From Pontixanthobacter rizhaonensis (GTDB lineage: Bacteria > Pseudomonadota > Alphaproteobacteria > Sphingomonadales > Sphingomonadaceae): a stretch of 64,000 bases of DNA. Location: NCBI RefSeq assembly GCF_012972675.1, contig NZ_JABCRE010000002.1:175001-239000 (forward strand), in the 5' to 3' direction. Position 1 is the first letter of the stretch. Every line of letters starts with the position of its first letter. Under the pieces are notes generated by a model. It did no database searches. It was not told the DNA's origin and saw only the letters and a program-made list of their open reading frames with translations. Shown here in pieces: positions 48,226 through 56,613 of the stretch. A program made the translations under genes and the position numbers.

Positions 48226-48657
48226 TTAAGCCGCCTTCAGCGACCGCTTGAGGACGAGCTCTGCTGGATCAATCAGCAAAACCGGCCCGGTGTCAGTTTC
48301 AACCATGCCTTTTGCGACGCCTGCCCATGCAGCACCGTAGCCGCCGGCGATTGGGGTACATTCAGATGATGTCTCCACGACATCTTCGACATTGTCGACC
48401 AGCAGCGCGTAGAGATGGCCGTCGATATTGATAACCGGGCAACGTTCAGCGTTTTGGGATGCGGATGGTAGCCCCAGCGCAACGCTGGAATCTATCACCG
48501 TCATGGTCTGGCTGCGCATGGCGGTGAGGCCTGCAACATAGGCTGGCGCGCCAGGCACAGGATAAATGGCTTCCAGCTCAATCACCGATTCTACATCCGG
48601 CGCGGCGATTGCTGCGCGCTTTCCATCAATCGTAACAAGGACGACCAGCCCGCTCAT
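48226..48657 (-). CDS. cheW: CheW-like coupling protein
   Basis: This 143-residue protein is a single CheW domain (about 3-135): VLVTIDGKRAAIAAPDVESVIEL, YVAGLTAMRSQTMTVIDSSVALGL, and YALLVDNVEDVVE. It joins receptor and CheA in the signalling array. The start overlaps the cheA stop by 4 nt (ATGA). The order after cheA is as in other compact chemosensory operons. Confidence 0.91.
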   Translation of the reverse strand: MSGLVVLVTIDGKRAAIAAPDVESVIELEAIYPVPGAPAYVAGLTAMRSQTMTVIDSSVALGLPSASQNAERCPVINIDGHLYALLVDNVEDVVETSSECTPIAGGYGAAWAGVAKGMVETDTGPVLLIDPAELVLKRSLKAA

Positions 48658-51047
48658 GATGCAATCTCCAATTGGGCTTGGTGCAGTGCCTGAAGCAATG
48701 CTGCACGATCATAGCGGTAGATGCCGTTACCGGGGTCGCCCGCTTTATCGATGTCCGAGTGGACGTGAAGAACCTTGCCGGATGGATTGGGCGCGGCGTC
48801 CGGCGCGCCATCTGTGACAATGGATATGTCCGCATTATGCGCATCGTGCGTGCTGACCGTGTATCCTGCCGCAGTAATCAACGGGGCCAGTATACGCTGT
48901 GCCCAATCGTCATTTTCGGGCAAAGCGCAGGTCAATTTCCGCATATGCGGACTATCGGTTCCAAATCTGGCAAAAAGAGAAAAGCCATCGACCACTGGGA
49001 CAGCTTTGCCATCTAGCAAAGCGATCCCTTCAATAGATGCGTCTGTATCATGCGGCGCAAGATCTTCGGTTGTGTCAATACTCTGACCAAGCTGTTTGAC
49101 TGGATAGCCAATCTCGTTCTCTCCATCTGACAGGCGGAGCAGCTTGACTCGTCCATCGGGGACAGTCGCGCCATCGATACCGGCAAGGGGGATGATCGCG
49201 TCATTGATGACAGCCTGGCTGCGGTCCCCTTCTGTCGAAATCGTCTCGCTGGCGATTTCTTCGATGCGCGTCACCAAATTCATGGCGATGGCACGTTGGC
49301 GGTCATGCAGATCGACAAATGTCATGAATGTCCGCTTGGCGATATCCGCTTGGGCGGTTTCGTCAGGCTCGTTTTGCACCGCGCGAATTTGGTTCACGGA
49401 CAGCAGATCGTGCATTGTGGCAATCGCCGGAATATCCAACATCAATATTGGCTGACCATCATCGCGCAGGGTGCTGCCGCCATAAAGCTTCGCTTCCATC
49501 ACCGCCGGGGCCAAAGGCTTGATAACGAGATCTTCCTGATCGTGAATTTGATCGACCGCCAGAGTGAAAGTCTCACCGCCGCTAAGCTTGATCATGATCA
49601 GGCGTTGATCGGTACCGGCGCGGCGGTTTGTCAGGCCAAGCACATTGCCCAACGTCAAACAGGGGATGCGGCTGCCACGAAATGTGACCAGATCTGCTTC
49701 ACCTACTTGAGACAGGAAAATAGCGGCCGATTTCCCATGCGCAATCTCTGCCACATAGGAATGCGGTATCGCAAAAGATTGCTCCCCCACACTAACAGTC
49801 AGCGCGGATATGATGCTGAGAGTGAGCGGCAAATTCATGATGAATGTCGTGCCTTGACCCGCTGCGGAGCGTACTTCGATAGTGCCGCCTATCTTCTCGA
49901 TATTGGACCGGACGACATCCATGCCCACGCCGCGGCCCGATATGCCGCTGACGGTGTCGGCGGTGGAGAGGCCGGCTTCAAAGATAAGGTTGATAACGGC
50001 GTGTTCGGACATGGCGTCAAGCTCTGCCGCGCTCAACAAGCCGGAGCTAAGCGCCTTCTGTTTGATTTTGGCGATGTCCAAGCCGCCGCCATCATCGGAA
50101 AGCGCGATAGCGATTTTGTTGCCCGACTGGCGCGAGGCCACCGTAATCCGGCCCGTTGCAGACTTACCCGCAGCAAGGCGGGCCTGGGATGGTTCTATCC
50201 CGTGGTCGACTGCATTGCGGATCAAGTGGGTGATCGGATCGCGGATCATCTCGATCATCTCGCGGTCGAGTTCAACCGTACCGCCTTCGACCTCGATGGT
50301 GACATTTTTGTTGAGCTCTGCCGATAGATCGCGGACCAAGCGCGGAAGGCCGTGATACAAATGCTCGATACGCTGCATCCGCATACGGGTAATCGCCTCG
50401 CGGACGTCGGTCAGAATGCCCGATAACCGGTCAAACGGGCCCTCTAGAGCTGGCTCGCTGCCCGTTTCGCGCAAACGGCGGGCAAGATCATTTCGGGCCA
50501 GAACCATGTCGGAAACACCGCTCATAACCCGGTCCAGCAGTTCCACTGGCAGCCGAATGGTCCGCGGTGCAGCGGGGGCGTTTGGCTGTGATTGGACAGG
50601 GGAAGGGGACTGGACAGGGGAAGGGGATTGAACGGGAGTAGGGGTTTCAACGAACGTGTCGTTCAGATCCAAGCCCGCACCATCGCCGCCAATGGCAGCA
50701 ATCAGCGCGTCATCATTGCCTTCTGGATCGGGTGTTCCGGCCTCGATTGCGTCATTTATTATAGCGATCCGGTCGATGATCGCGAGTACCGCAGAAACCA
50801 GCGGTTTGTCTGCCTCACGCCATCCCGCCCGCACATCTGCCAGGGCGCTTTCGGCTGCATGGCTTAAAGCTTCAAGCCGTGGAAAATCGAAGAAGCCGCA
50901 ATTGCCTTTGACGGTGTGCACAAAACGGAAAATGGAATCGAGGCGTGCGCGATCAGCGGGGTCTTGCTCCCAGCTTATCAGCTCGCTCGTAATGGCTTCG
51001 AGCATTTCCCGCGTTTCCGCGATGAAATCCGTAAGCAGATCATCCAT
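48654..51047 (-). CDS. cheA: Chemotaxis histidine kinase CheA with extended C terminus
   Basis: This 797-residue protein has an Hpt domain with H44 (VHTVKGNCGF), a Pro/Ser-rich linker with three SPVQ units (near 135-150), a dimerisation domain (about 165-225), and the HATPase with N box HLIRNAVDHGIE, SDDGGGLDIAKI and SGRGVGMDVVRSNI. A CheW-like domain spans about 415-545. Two regions follow that standard CheA lacks: a second CheW-like region (about 570-690, with LLDGKAVPVVDGFSLF) and a final part of about 95 residues that looks like a degenerate receiver. No CheY-binding P2 domain is evident. It heads the chemosensory operon ending at 42427. Confidence 0.93.
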   Translation of the reverse strand: MDDLLTDFIAETREMLEAITSELISWEQDPADRARLDSIFRFVHTVKGNCGFFDFPRLEALSHAAESALADVRAGWREADKPLVSAVLAIIDRIAIINDAIEAGTPDPEGNDDALIAAIGGDGAGLDLNDTFVETPTPVQSPSPVQSPSPVQSQPNAPAAPRTIRLPVELLDRVMSGVSDMVLARNDLARRLRETGSEPALEGPFDRLSGILTDVREAITRMRMQRIEHLYHGLPRLVRDLSAELNKNVTIEVEGGTVELDREMIEMIRDPITHLIRNAVDHGIEPSQARLAAGKSATGRITVASRQSGNKIAIALSDDGGGLDIAKIKQKALSSGLLSAAELDAMSEHAVINLIFEAGLSTADTVSGISGRGVGMDVVRSNIEKIGGTIEVRSAAGQGTTFIMNLPLTLSIISALTVSVGEQSFAIPHSYVAEIAHGKSAAIFLSQVGEADLVTFRGSRIPCLTLGNVLGLTNRRAGTDQRLIMIKLSGGETFTLAVDQIHDQEDLVIKPLAPAVMEAKLYGGSTLRDDGQPILMLDIPAIATMHDLLSVNQIRAVQNEPDETAQADIAKRTFMTFVDLHDRQRAIAMNLVTRIEEIASETISTEGDRSQAVINDAIIPLAGIDGATVPDGRVKLLRLSDGENEIGYPVKQLGQSIDTTEDLAPHDTDASIEGIALLDGKAVPVVDGFSLFARFGTDSPHMRKLTCALPENDDWAQRILAPLITAAGYTVSTHDAHNADISIVTDGAPDAAPNPSGKVLHVHSDIDKAGDPGNGIYRYDRAALLQALHQAQLEIAS
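50595..50642. repeat. 18-nt tandem repeat within cheA linker
   Basis: About two and a half copies of an 18-nt unit of the type GGACAGGGGAAGGGGACT encode the repeated Ser-Pro-Val-Gln residues of the CheA linker. Copies are nearly identical in DNA, so the tract is recent and could vary in number between strains. Confidence 0.7.
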
Positions 51048-51105
51048 CCGTACAATCCCCGGCAGTGTTAGCCGCCGGTTATGAAGGATGATGGTTAACG
51101 AAGTG

Positions 51106-52443
51106 TCACTGCCTGCGTTTCAAAACGCGCCAGACAACAAGCAGGGCAACCGTGCCGCCAATCACGTTCGCGGCCAGTTCGGCGGTGTAGATCGCGCTTG
51201 CTCCCCAACCGGGAAGGAGTAGCCACGCAACTGGCATCATGATCAGAAACACTCTGGCACAGCTTTGGACCAGAGCGGAGCGGGCTTTGTCGACCGCGTT
51301 GAGCGCACCATTGCTGACGATGAGTACGCCATATCCTGCATAGCCCCACGCCGCGATGGACAGATAGGCGGCGAATTCACGGATGACAGCGGGGTCTTCG
51401 GTGAAGAAATCGGCGAACCATTCACCTGCGGCAAATAGAATAATCGCCAGCACCAAACCGTAAGCGAACGAGAAACCGCCAGCCCATAGCATGGCTTCTC
51501 GGGAACGTTCGGGTTTATCCGCTCCCCAGTTTTGGCCAACAATCGCGCCGATTGCCCCCGATAATGCGAGTAACGGAACGACGGCGAAACTCTGTAACCG
51601 TCCGGCAGCACCAAATCCGGCGACGACGGCCTGACTTTGGGATGCGGCCAGCGCGGTCAGAACAGACAGACCGATCGGGTTGATTGCGTTGGAAAATGCG
51701 GCTGGCCCGGCAACGCTGGCGACAGCTTTAAGCGACGGGCCCACTTCGCATTCGCGCACTTTGGCGAGGCTGAAGGGAAGTGCCGTCGTACTGAGCATCC
51801 AGAAGCCGAAAACAACGGCAATGATCCACCCGATAATTGTTGCATAGGCTGCGCCAGCCACACCGTAGCCTTCAAAGCCGAATGCGCCGGTAATCAGGAT
51901 CGGATCCAGCACCCAGTTGGCAGCTGCATAGGTAATCGAGACATACGATGTCTTTTTCGCCTCCCCCTGACCGCGCAAGACCCCGTTGAGGCCCATGATC
52001 AGCATCAATAGCGGGAAGCCCAAGGCATAGGGTGTCATATAAGCTTTGATTAGTGGCAGCTGGGTTTCATCCGCTTGCATCAGCCCGAACAGCGGATCGA
52101 GCAGCAGATATAGAGCGGCGGCCATGATCAGGCCCAAGCTGGCGGCAAGCGCAATTCCGAAATTGCCCCGGCGTCCTGCGCGGTCCCGGTCGCCTTCACC
52201 CAATGCGCGCGCAACCACTGAATTAATGCCGACAGAAATGCCAACACCCAGACTGGAAAGCGCCACGCTGATCGGGAAGATAAAGGCTATTGCGGCCAGT
52301 TCTGCGCTGCCCAATTGACCGATGAAGTAGGAATCGACCAGCCCGATGGACATAATCGCCGCCACGCCAATCATCATCGGAATTGCTTGTGTAACCAAGT
52401 GCCCGCGAACGCTTCCGCGGGTTAATTTCGCATCTTGGCTCAT
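51106..52443 (-). CDS. MATE-family multidrug/organic cation exporter
   Basis: This 445-residue protein has 12 predicted helices in two related halves, each beginning in the MATE style: GVAAIMSIGLVDSYFIGQLGSAELAAIAF and VAGPAAFSNAINPIGLSVLTALAASQSQ. The family block INSVVARALGEGDRD follows helix 2. MATE pumps export cationic compounds in exchange for Na+ or H+. The ATG at 52443 is preferred over the GTG one codon earlier; no strong ribosome-binding site is seen at either. It lies 58 nt upstream of cheA on the same strand, but a functional link is not indicated. Confidence 0.9.
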   Translation of the reverse strand: MSQDAKLTRGSVRGHLVTQAIPMMIGVAAIMSIGLVDSYFIGQLGSAELAAIAFIFPISVALSSLGVGISVGINSVVARALGEGDRDRAGRRGNFGIALAASLGLIMAAALYLLLDPLFGLMQADETQLPLIKAYMTPYALGFPLLMLIMGLNGVLRGQGEAKKTSYVSITYAAANWVLDPILITGAFGFEGYGVAGAAYATIIGWIIAVVFGFWMLSTTALPFSLAKVRECEVGPSLKAVASVAGPAAFSNAINPIGLSVLTALAASQSQAVVAGFGAAGRLQSFAVVPLLALSGAIGAIVGQNWGADKPERSREAMLWAGGFSFAYGLVLAIILFAAGEWFADFFTEDPAVIREFAAYLSIAAWGYAGYGVLIVSNGALNAVDKARSALVQSCARVFLIMMPVAWLLLPGWGASAIYTAELAANVIGGTVALLVVWRVLKRRQ

Positions 52444-52579
52444 CACCGGGGCGATAGCGGGGTGGCATGGATCGGGGAAGCCACTTTTTGATGCCGAACA
52501 CTGGCATCATGTACGCTTGTGCAGTTCGGCTCATTTGTGCGATGTAGCACTATAGAGATGAGATGACGGGGAGCGCTTT

Positions 52580-53341
52580 ATGGCGACGCAGTTGAAACCG
52601 AAATTGGAATGCAGCGAAGCTGAATGGGCTGCGCGCCAGCAATTGGCGGCTTGCTATCGGATTTTTGACCACTTTGGCTGGTCGGAATCGATCTATAATC
52701 ACATCAGCCTGAAAGTACCCGGCGAACCGCACGCATTTCTGATCAACCCGTTTGGCCTTCTGTATAGTGAAGTGACCGCATCCAATCTGGTCAAGATTGA
52801 TATTGACGGCAACACATTGGATGGCAGCCCCTATCCAGTGAACAAAGCAGGCTTTACGCAGCACGGCTATTTCCACCGGCATCTCGATTGGGCCCATGCC
52901 ATTTGCCATACGCACACCACCGCGACGATGGCCGTCTGCAGTAGCGAGAATGGCTTGGAAGCAAGCAATTTCTACGCGTGTAATTTTATCGGCAAAGTCG
53001 GATATCACGATTTTGAAGGGGTTACCGTTCGCGAGGAAGAGGGCGAACGTCTGGTCCAGAATTTGGGCGACAACCGCATTTTGCTGTTGCGCAATCATGG
53101 CCCGGTTGTGCTGGGTAAGACTATTCCGGAAATCTTCCTGCAATTCTGGGCATTGCAACGTGCCTGTGAAATTCAACTGGCTACCCATTCAATGGGTAAG
53201 CCGATTATCATTCCGGATGAAGTTGTTGCGGTACATCAGCGCGATCTGGGCCAAGTGGCCCCGCCGGGTGGTCCCGGATTTGCAGATTTTGAGGCGTGGA
53301 AGCGCAAGATCGATTTGATTGACCCGAGCTGGCGTGATTGA
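52580..53341 (+). CDS. Class II aldolase/adducin family protein
   Basis: This 253-residue protein has the class II aldolase fold. Zinc-ligand histidines are in CHTHTTATMAV (about 112-122) and in LLRNHGPVVLGKTIPE (about 173-188), and the N-terminal block IFDHFGWSESIYNHISLKVPGE is typical. Proteins of this group without the fuculose-aldolase active-site set are common in proteobacteria, and their reactions are poorly known, so no enzyme name is given. GGGGAG is placed 5 nt before the ATG. An orphan 2Fe-2S protein gene follows by 43 nt. Confidence 0.86.
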   Translation: MATQLKPKLECSEAEWAARQQLAACYRIFDHFGWSESIYNHISLKVPGEPHAFLINPFGLLYSEVTASNLVKIDIDGNTLDGSPYPVNKAGFTQHGYFHRHLDWAHAICHTHTTATMAVCSSENGLEASNFYACNFIGKVGYHDFEGVTVREEEGERLVQNLGDNRILLLRNHGPVVLGKTIPEIFLQFWALQRACEIQLATHSMGKPIIIPDEVVAVHQRDLGQVAPPGGPGFADFEAWKRKIDLIDPSWRD

Positions 53342-53384
53342 TTGATGATCGCGTGATAGTTTTGACAGCCAAGGATCGCCAGCA

Positions 53385-53933
53385 ATGCCGCGGATGACGT
53401 TGAACGATCAGCCGATCGAATTTGATATGGCCCCGGACACGCCGTTACTGTGGGCAATCCGCGATGCTGCCAATCTGACAGGCACCAAATATGGCTGCGG
53501 TGTGGGTGACTGTGCTTCCTGCATGGTGATGGTTGATGGGGAAGCGCTGCGGAGCTGTTTGATCACTATCGCTGAAGCCGAGGGGCGCTTTATTACCACG
53601 ATAGAGGGGCTTTCTCGCGACCGGTCGCATCCCGTGCAACAGGCCTTGGTGGCAGAACAAGCGATCCAATGCGGGTTTTGCACCCCGGGTATCGCCATTG
53701 CAGCAGCGGCGTTAATTGCTCGCAATGCTGATCCATCGAAAGAAGAGATAGAAGAAGCGATCCCCAACCTATGTCGCTGCGGCGTGTATCCACGTTTGGT
53801 GAAAGCGGTCCAGCGTGCGGGCCGTGTTGCACGCCGTCAGGAAACCATCAGTGCTGCGCCCGCACCCGGTATCAGCGCAGAAGATGCCGCTGGGGAAGTA
53901 CCGGCGATAACGCCGCCGGACCCGCAAACGTAA
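53385..53933 (+). CDS. Orphan IorA-like 2Fe-2S protein
   Basis: This 182-residue protein resembles the small subunit of molybdenum hydroxylases. It keeps all eight cluster cysteines: C38, C43, C46, C58 and C96, C99, C130, C132 (CGFCTPGI and CRCGVYPR). Unlike the IorA at 27338 it has no large subunit gene beside it; the neighbours are a class II aldolase and a TonB receptor. It carries an extra Pro/Ala-rich tail (about 150-182). It may pair with a large subunit elsewhere, for instance IorB at 27820, or serve another redox partner; this is unresolved. Confidence 0.85.
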   Translation: MPRMTLNDQPIEFDMAPDTPLLWAIRDAANLTGTKYGCGVGDCASCMVMVDGEALRSCLITIAEAEGRFITTIEGLSRDRSHPVQQALVAEQAIQCGFCTPGIAIAAAALIARNADPSKEEIEEAIPNLCRCGVYPRLVKAVQRAGRVARRQETISAAPAPGISAEDAAGEVPAITPPDPQT

Positions 53934-53940
53934 GCTATCC

Positions 53941-53978
53941 AAAAACCGGGCCGCAAGCACGTAGCTGGCGGCCCGGTT
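53941..53978 (-). terminator. Intrinsic terminator after the TonB receptor gene
   Basis: AACCGGGCCGC (53944-53954) and GCGGCCCGGTT (53968-53978) form a perfect 11-bp stem. On the minus strand the stem is followed by a run of T (AAAAA at 53941-53945 on the plus strand). It ends transcription of the receptor and may also stop the convergent 2Fe-2S gene. Confidence 0.85.
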
Positions 53979-53986
53979 ATGTGTGA

Positions 53987-56131
53987 TTAGAACTTCGCGC
54001 TCACCGCAAAGCGGGCATTCAAAGGCGCGCCCACTGTTGCCTGATGGGTCGAGTGGGAGTTCGGGAAATATAGCTCGTCGGTCAGGTTTTCGATGTTCAC
54101 CTGAACCCGCAGGTTCTCCGAAACATCGTAATAGGCAGACGCATCAAACCGGGTGTAGCTTGGCAAAGTGGCGCTGTTACCATTGTTGATGAAGCTTTCA
54201 TCTTGATAGGTCACGCCCAAACCAAGACCGAATTTGCTGGTGACGGTGAAGGCATTCCACAATGAGAAAGTGTTTTCCGGCAATTCGCGCGGGCGCAGCC
54301 CGGTTGGCCCGGCTTGCTCCACCTGTTCTCCATCCAGATAGCTGTAGCCTGCAGATACGGACCAGAAATCCGTCACCCGGCCTTGCAATTGAATTTCAAA
54401 CCCTTGGATTTCGGAATCAACGACAACGAAGTTCTGCACGTTGTTATCGTCCACTTCCGGTTGGCTTTGCTGGATCTCAAAGACCGCAGCGGTCAAGCTG
54501 AGGCCGGAATTGAAATCCCATTTGATGCCAGCTTCCAGATTGGTGAACGTGTTGGGATCAAGCACGTTATTGCTGCCATCAATATTGGCGAATTGCTCGC
54601 CCGAACGGGGCAGGAAGCTTTCTGAATAGCTGGTATAGAGAGAGATGTTCTCTTGCGGCTTAATGACCAGGCCCAAGCGCGGTGAAATCTCTTCATCCTT
54701 GCGGGTCCGCACTTCGGCGCCAACGACATTGTTCACTTCGATATCAAAACTGTCGAACCGGGCGCCGACAATAACGTCCAGCCAATCGGTCACTTCAACT
54801 TCGTCTTGGATATAGGCAGAGAAGACATCGATAGAGACGCGTGTGTCGTCATTGATATCGACGCCGAAATCGTTCGTCGTTGTCCGGCCATCGGCCACTA
54901 CGCCAACACTGTTGCGCAGGTTGATTGGGCGAACGGCCAAGAAATCCGCCCGGTCTGTGCGGGCACCGGGCACGTTATTGGCAACATCGTCAACCGATGT
55001 GCTGAAGCGCGTGTTGAAACGCTTTTGATCGGACGATGTGCTGATATATTCAAACCCGCCAACCACTGTGTGGCCAATGCTGCCGGTTTCAAAATCACCC
55101 ACCAGATTGCCGGACAGGCTGAAATTGTCGCGCTTGGTTGTATCTACATAACCGTCCAGTTCTGCGATATTGGTGACCGGGTCATAGCTGTTGGTGAAGA
55201 AGTTGGAATACACCTTGTCATAGCTGCCATAGAACGCGCTGAAATTGCCCTTCAGATTCTCTGAAAACTGATGCTGCACATTGGCGCGGAGCAAATGGGC
55301 TGCCAGATCGAGAAAGTTCTGATCCGGGTCACCAAACACCACATCTTGCAGTGCCTCTACCGGGCGGCCATCGGCGCCGGTTGGGATGCCGCGATCAATG
55401 AAACGATCATGATTGGCATATTCATAAGATAGATCGAGCGTGGTGTCTGGCGAGATCGCAAAACGGACGGTCGGGTTAATGCCGATCCGATCACCATCAT
55501 AGAAATCACGGTGATTATTGAGGTTTTCGTACGAGGCGTTCAGCCGGACGGCGACTGTTTCGCTCGCGGCCAGATTGATGTCGCCTTGGATGCTGAATTC
55601 ACCAAACGTGTCGAGGGCCAACTGGCCGCCGCCGAATGTCTCGCCAATGGTGGCCTTTTTGGTCACCCGGTTGATGATCCCGCCTGACCCGCCGCGGCCG
55701 AATAACAGCGCATTTGGACCCCGCAGAACCTCTACTTGCTCTAGATTGTACAGGCCGCGATAATATTGAACATCATCGCGCACGCCGTCGATGAAGAAAT
55801 CCGCTGTTGAACGTGTTCCGCGAAAGACGATCGCGTCCCGGTGGCCTTCACCTTGCGATGTGTTGATGCCGGGTGTGTAATCGACAATCTGACCGATGCT
55901 GGTGAAACCGCGCTCTGCAATTTCTTCGCTAGTCACGATGGACAGGCTTTGCGGTACATCGATGATCGGTGTGGGAGAGCGCAGTGCGTTGACTTGGTCA
56001 GTATAGAGAACCTTGCCGGTTACGACGATGTCTTCGCTGTCCGCGCTATCGGCATTAGCCTGCGCCATTGCAGGGGCAGCCAAGGTAGCGGCACTAACCA
56101 GCAAGGCACTGCGCAACGAGCGGTAACACAT
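53987..56131 (-). CDS. TonB-dependent siderophore receptor
   Basis: This 714-residue outer-membrane protein has a signal peptide (about 1-26, ending AMAQA) and a TonB box-like IVVTGK. The plug domain (about 48-165: VPQSLSIVTSEEI, VDYTPGI, FIDGVRDD, VEVLRGPNALLFGRGGSGGIINRVTK) precedes a 22-strand barrel ending in a C-terminal aromatic (SAKF). The plug resembles catecholate/hydroxamate receptors of the FhuA/FecA group; the ligand is not known. The ATG at 56131 has GGAGAA 8 nt ahead. Fur-like boxes lie at 56142-56198, so iron repression is likely. A strong terminator follows the gene. Confidence 0.93.
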   Translation of the reverse strand: MCYRSLRSALLVSAATLAAPAMAQANADSADSEDIVVTGKVLYTDQVNALRSPTPIIDVPQSLSIVTSEEIAERGFTSIGQIVDYTPGINTSQGEGHRDAIVFRGTRSTADFFIDGVRDDVQYYRGLYNLEQVEVLRGPNALLFGRGGSGGIINRVTKKATIGETFGGGQLALDTFGEFSIQGDINLAASETVAVRLNASYENLNNHRDFYDGDRIGINPTVRFAISPDTTLDLSYEYANHDRFIDRGIPTGADGRPVEALQDVVFGDPDQNFLDLAAHLLRANVQHQFSENLKGNFSAFYGSYDKVYSNFFTNSYDPVTNIAELDGYVDTTKRDNFSLSGNLVGDFETGSIGHTVVGGFEYISTSSDQKRFNTRFSTSVDDVANNVPGARTDRADFLAVRPINLRNSVGVVADGRTTTNDFGVDINDDTRVSIDVFSAYIQDEVEVTDWLDVIVGARFDSFDIEVNNVVGAEVRTRKDEEISPRLGLVIKPQENISLYTSYSESFLPRSGEQFANIDGSNNVLDPNTFTNLEAGIKWDFNSGLSLTAAVFEIQQSQPEVDDNNVQNFVVVDSEIQGFEIQLQGRVTDFWSVSAGYSYLDGEQVEQAGPTGLRPRELPENTFSLWNAFTVTSKFGLGLGVTYQDESFINNGNSATLPSYTRFDASAYYDVSENLRVQVNIENLTDELYFPNSHSTHQATVGAPLNARFAVSAKF

Positions 56132-56141
56132 CAACAATTCT

Positions 56142-56198
56142 CCAAATGCGAATGATTCGCGATTGGAGCTAGCTATTGAGAGTTATTCGCATTTGCAA
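56142..56198. promoter_or_regulatory. Two Fur-like boxes before the TonB receptor gene
   Basis: A palindrome centred on GCGAATGATTCGC (56148-56160; arms GCGAA/TTCGC, extended by AAT/ATT) lies 10 nt upstream of the receptor start. A second related element, TTATTCGCATTTGCAA (56183-56198), lies 22 nt further on. Both fit the pattern of alphaproteobacterial Fur sites before siderophore receptors. Fur binding is inferred. Confidence 0.65.
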
Positions 56199-56268
56199 GG
56201 ATCGTTTTGGGCTTGGCGTGTCTTTTCCATAGCTGTAGCGTTTGTATCACATACGAAGGAGTACAACG

Positions 56269-56613
56269 GTGAAAGCAACAATCTGGCACAATCCCAAATG
56301 CGGCACATCGCGCAAGACACTGGCCATCTTGCAGGAGCAAGCCGGCATTGAGCTGACGGTTGTCGAATATCTTAAAGAGCCACCGGCGCGCGCCAAGCTG
56401 GCGCAGCTTTTCAAAGATGCTGGTATGACACCTGCAGAAGCATTGCGCTTGCGCGGGACCGATGCCGAAGAACGCGGATTGCCCGATGCTGACGCCGACA
56501 CAATTCTGGACGCAATGGCCGCGGAATCGAAATTTATGAATCGCCCCTTTGTTGAAACGGGCAAAGGCGTGCGCCTATGCCGTCCGCAGGATGTGGTTCA
56601 CGAAATTCTTTAA
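56269..56613 (+). CDS. arsC: Arsenate reductase, glutaredoxin-dependent (ArsC)
   Basis: This 114-residue protein is close in layout to E. coli ArsC. The catalytic cysteine is C11 in HNPKCGTSRKTL, and the arsenate-binding arginines are in LRLRGT, MNRPF and RLCRP. It reduces arsenate to arsenite with glutathione and glutaredoxin in the cytoplasm. Start GTG 56269 is chosen because AAGGAG stands 7-8 nt before it; an upstream ATG would add nine unlike residues. No ArsR or arsenite pump gene is beside it. Its end overlaps the convergent MFS gene by 4 nt. Confidence 0.9.
   Translation: MKATIWHNPKCGTSRKTLAILQEQAGIELTVVEYLKEPPARAKLAQLFKDAGMTPAEALRLRGTDAEERGLPDADADTILDAMAAESKFMNRPFVETGKGVRLCRPQDVVHEIL

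Noticed and set aside
49296-50327. 343-codon frame antisense to cheA
   Set aside because: Entirely within cheA, which has all catalytic boxes; the antisense product shows no family features.
50595-50642. Tandem repeat considered as CRISPR array
   Set aside because: Units are adjacent without spacers and lie in frame inside cheA as a Ser-Pro-Val-Gln linker.
53941-53978. Long perfect inverted repeat considered as end of a mobile element
   Set aside because: Loop and T run fit an intrinsic terminator directly after the receptor stop, and no transposase gene is near.
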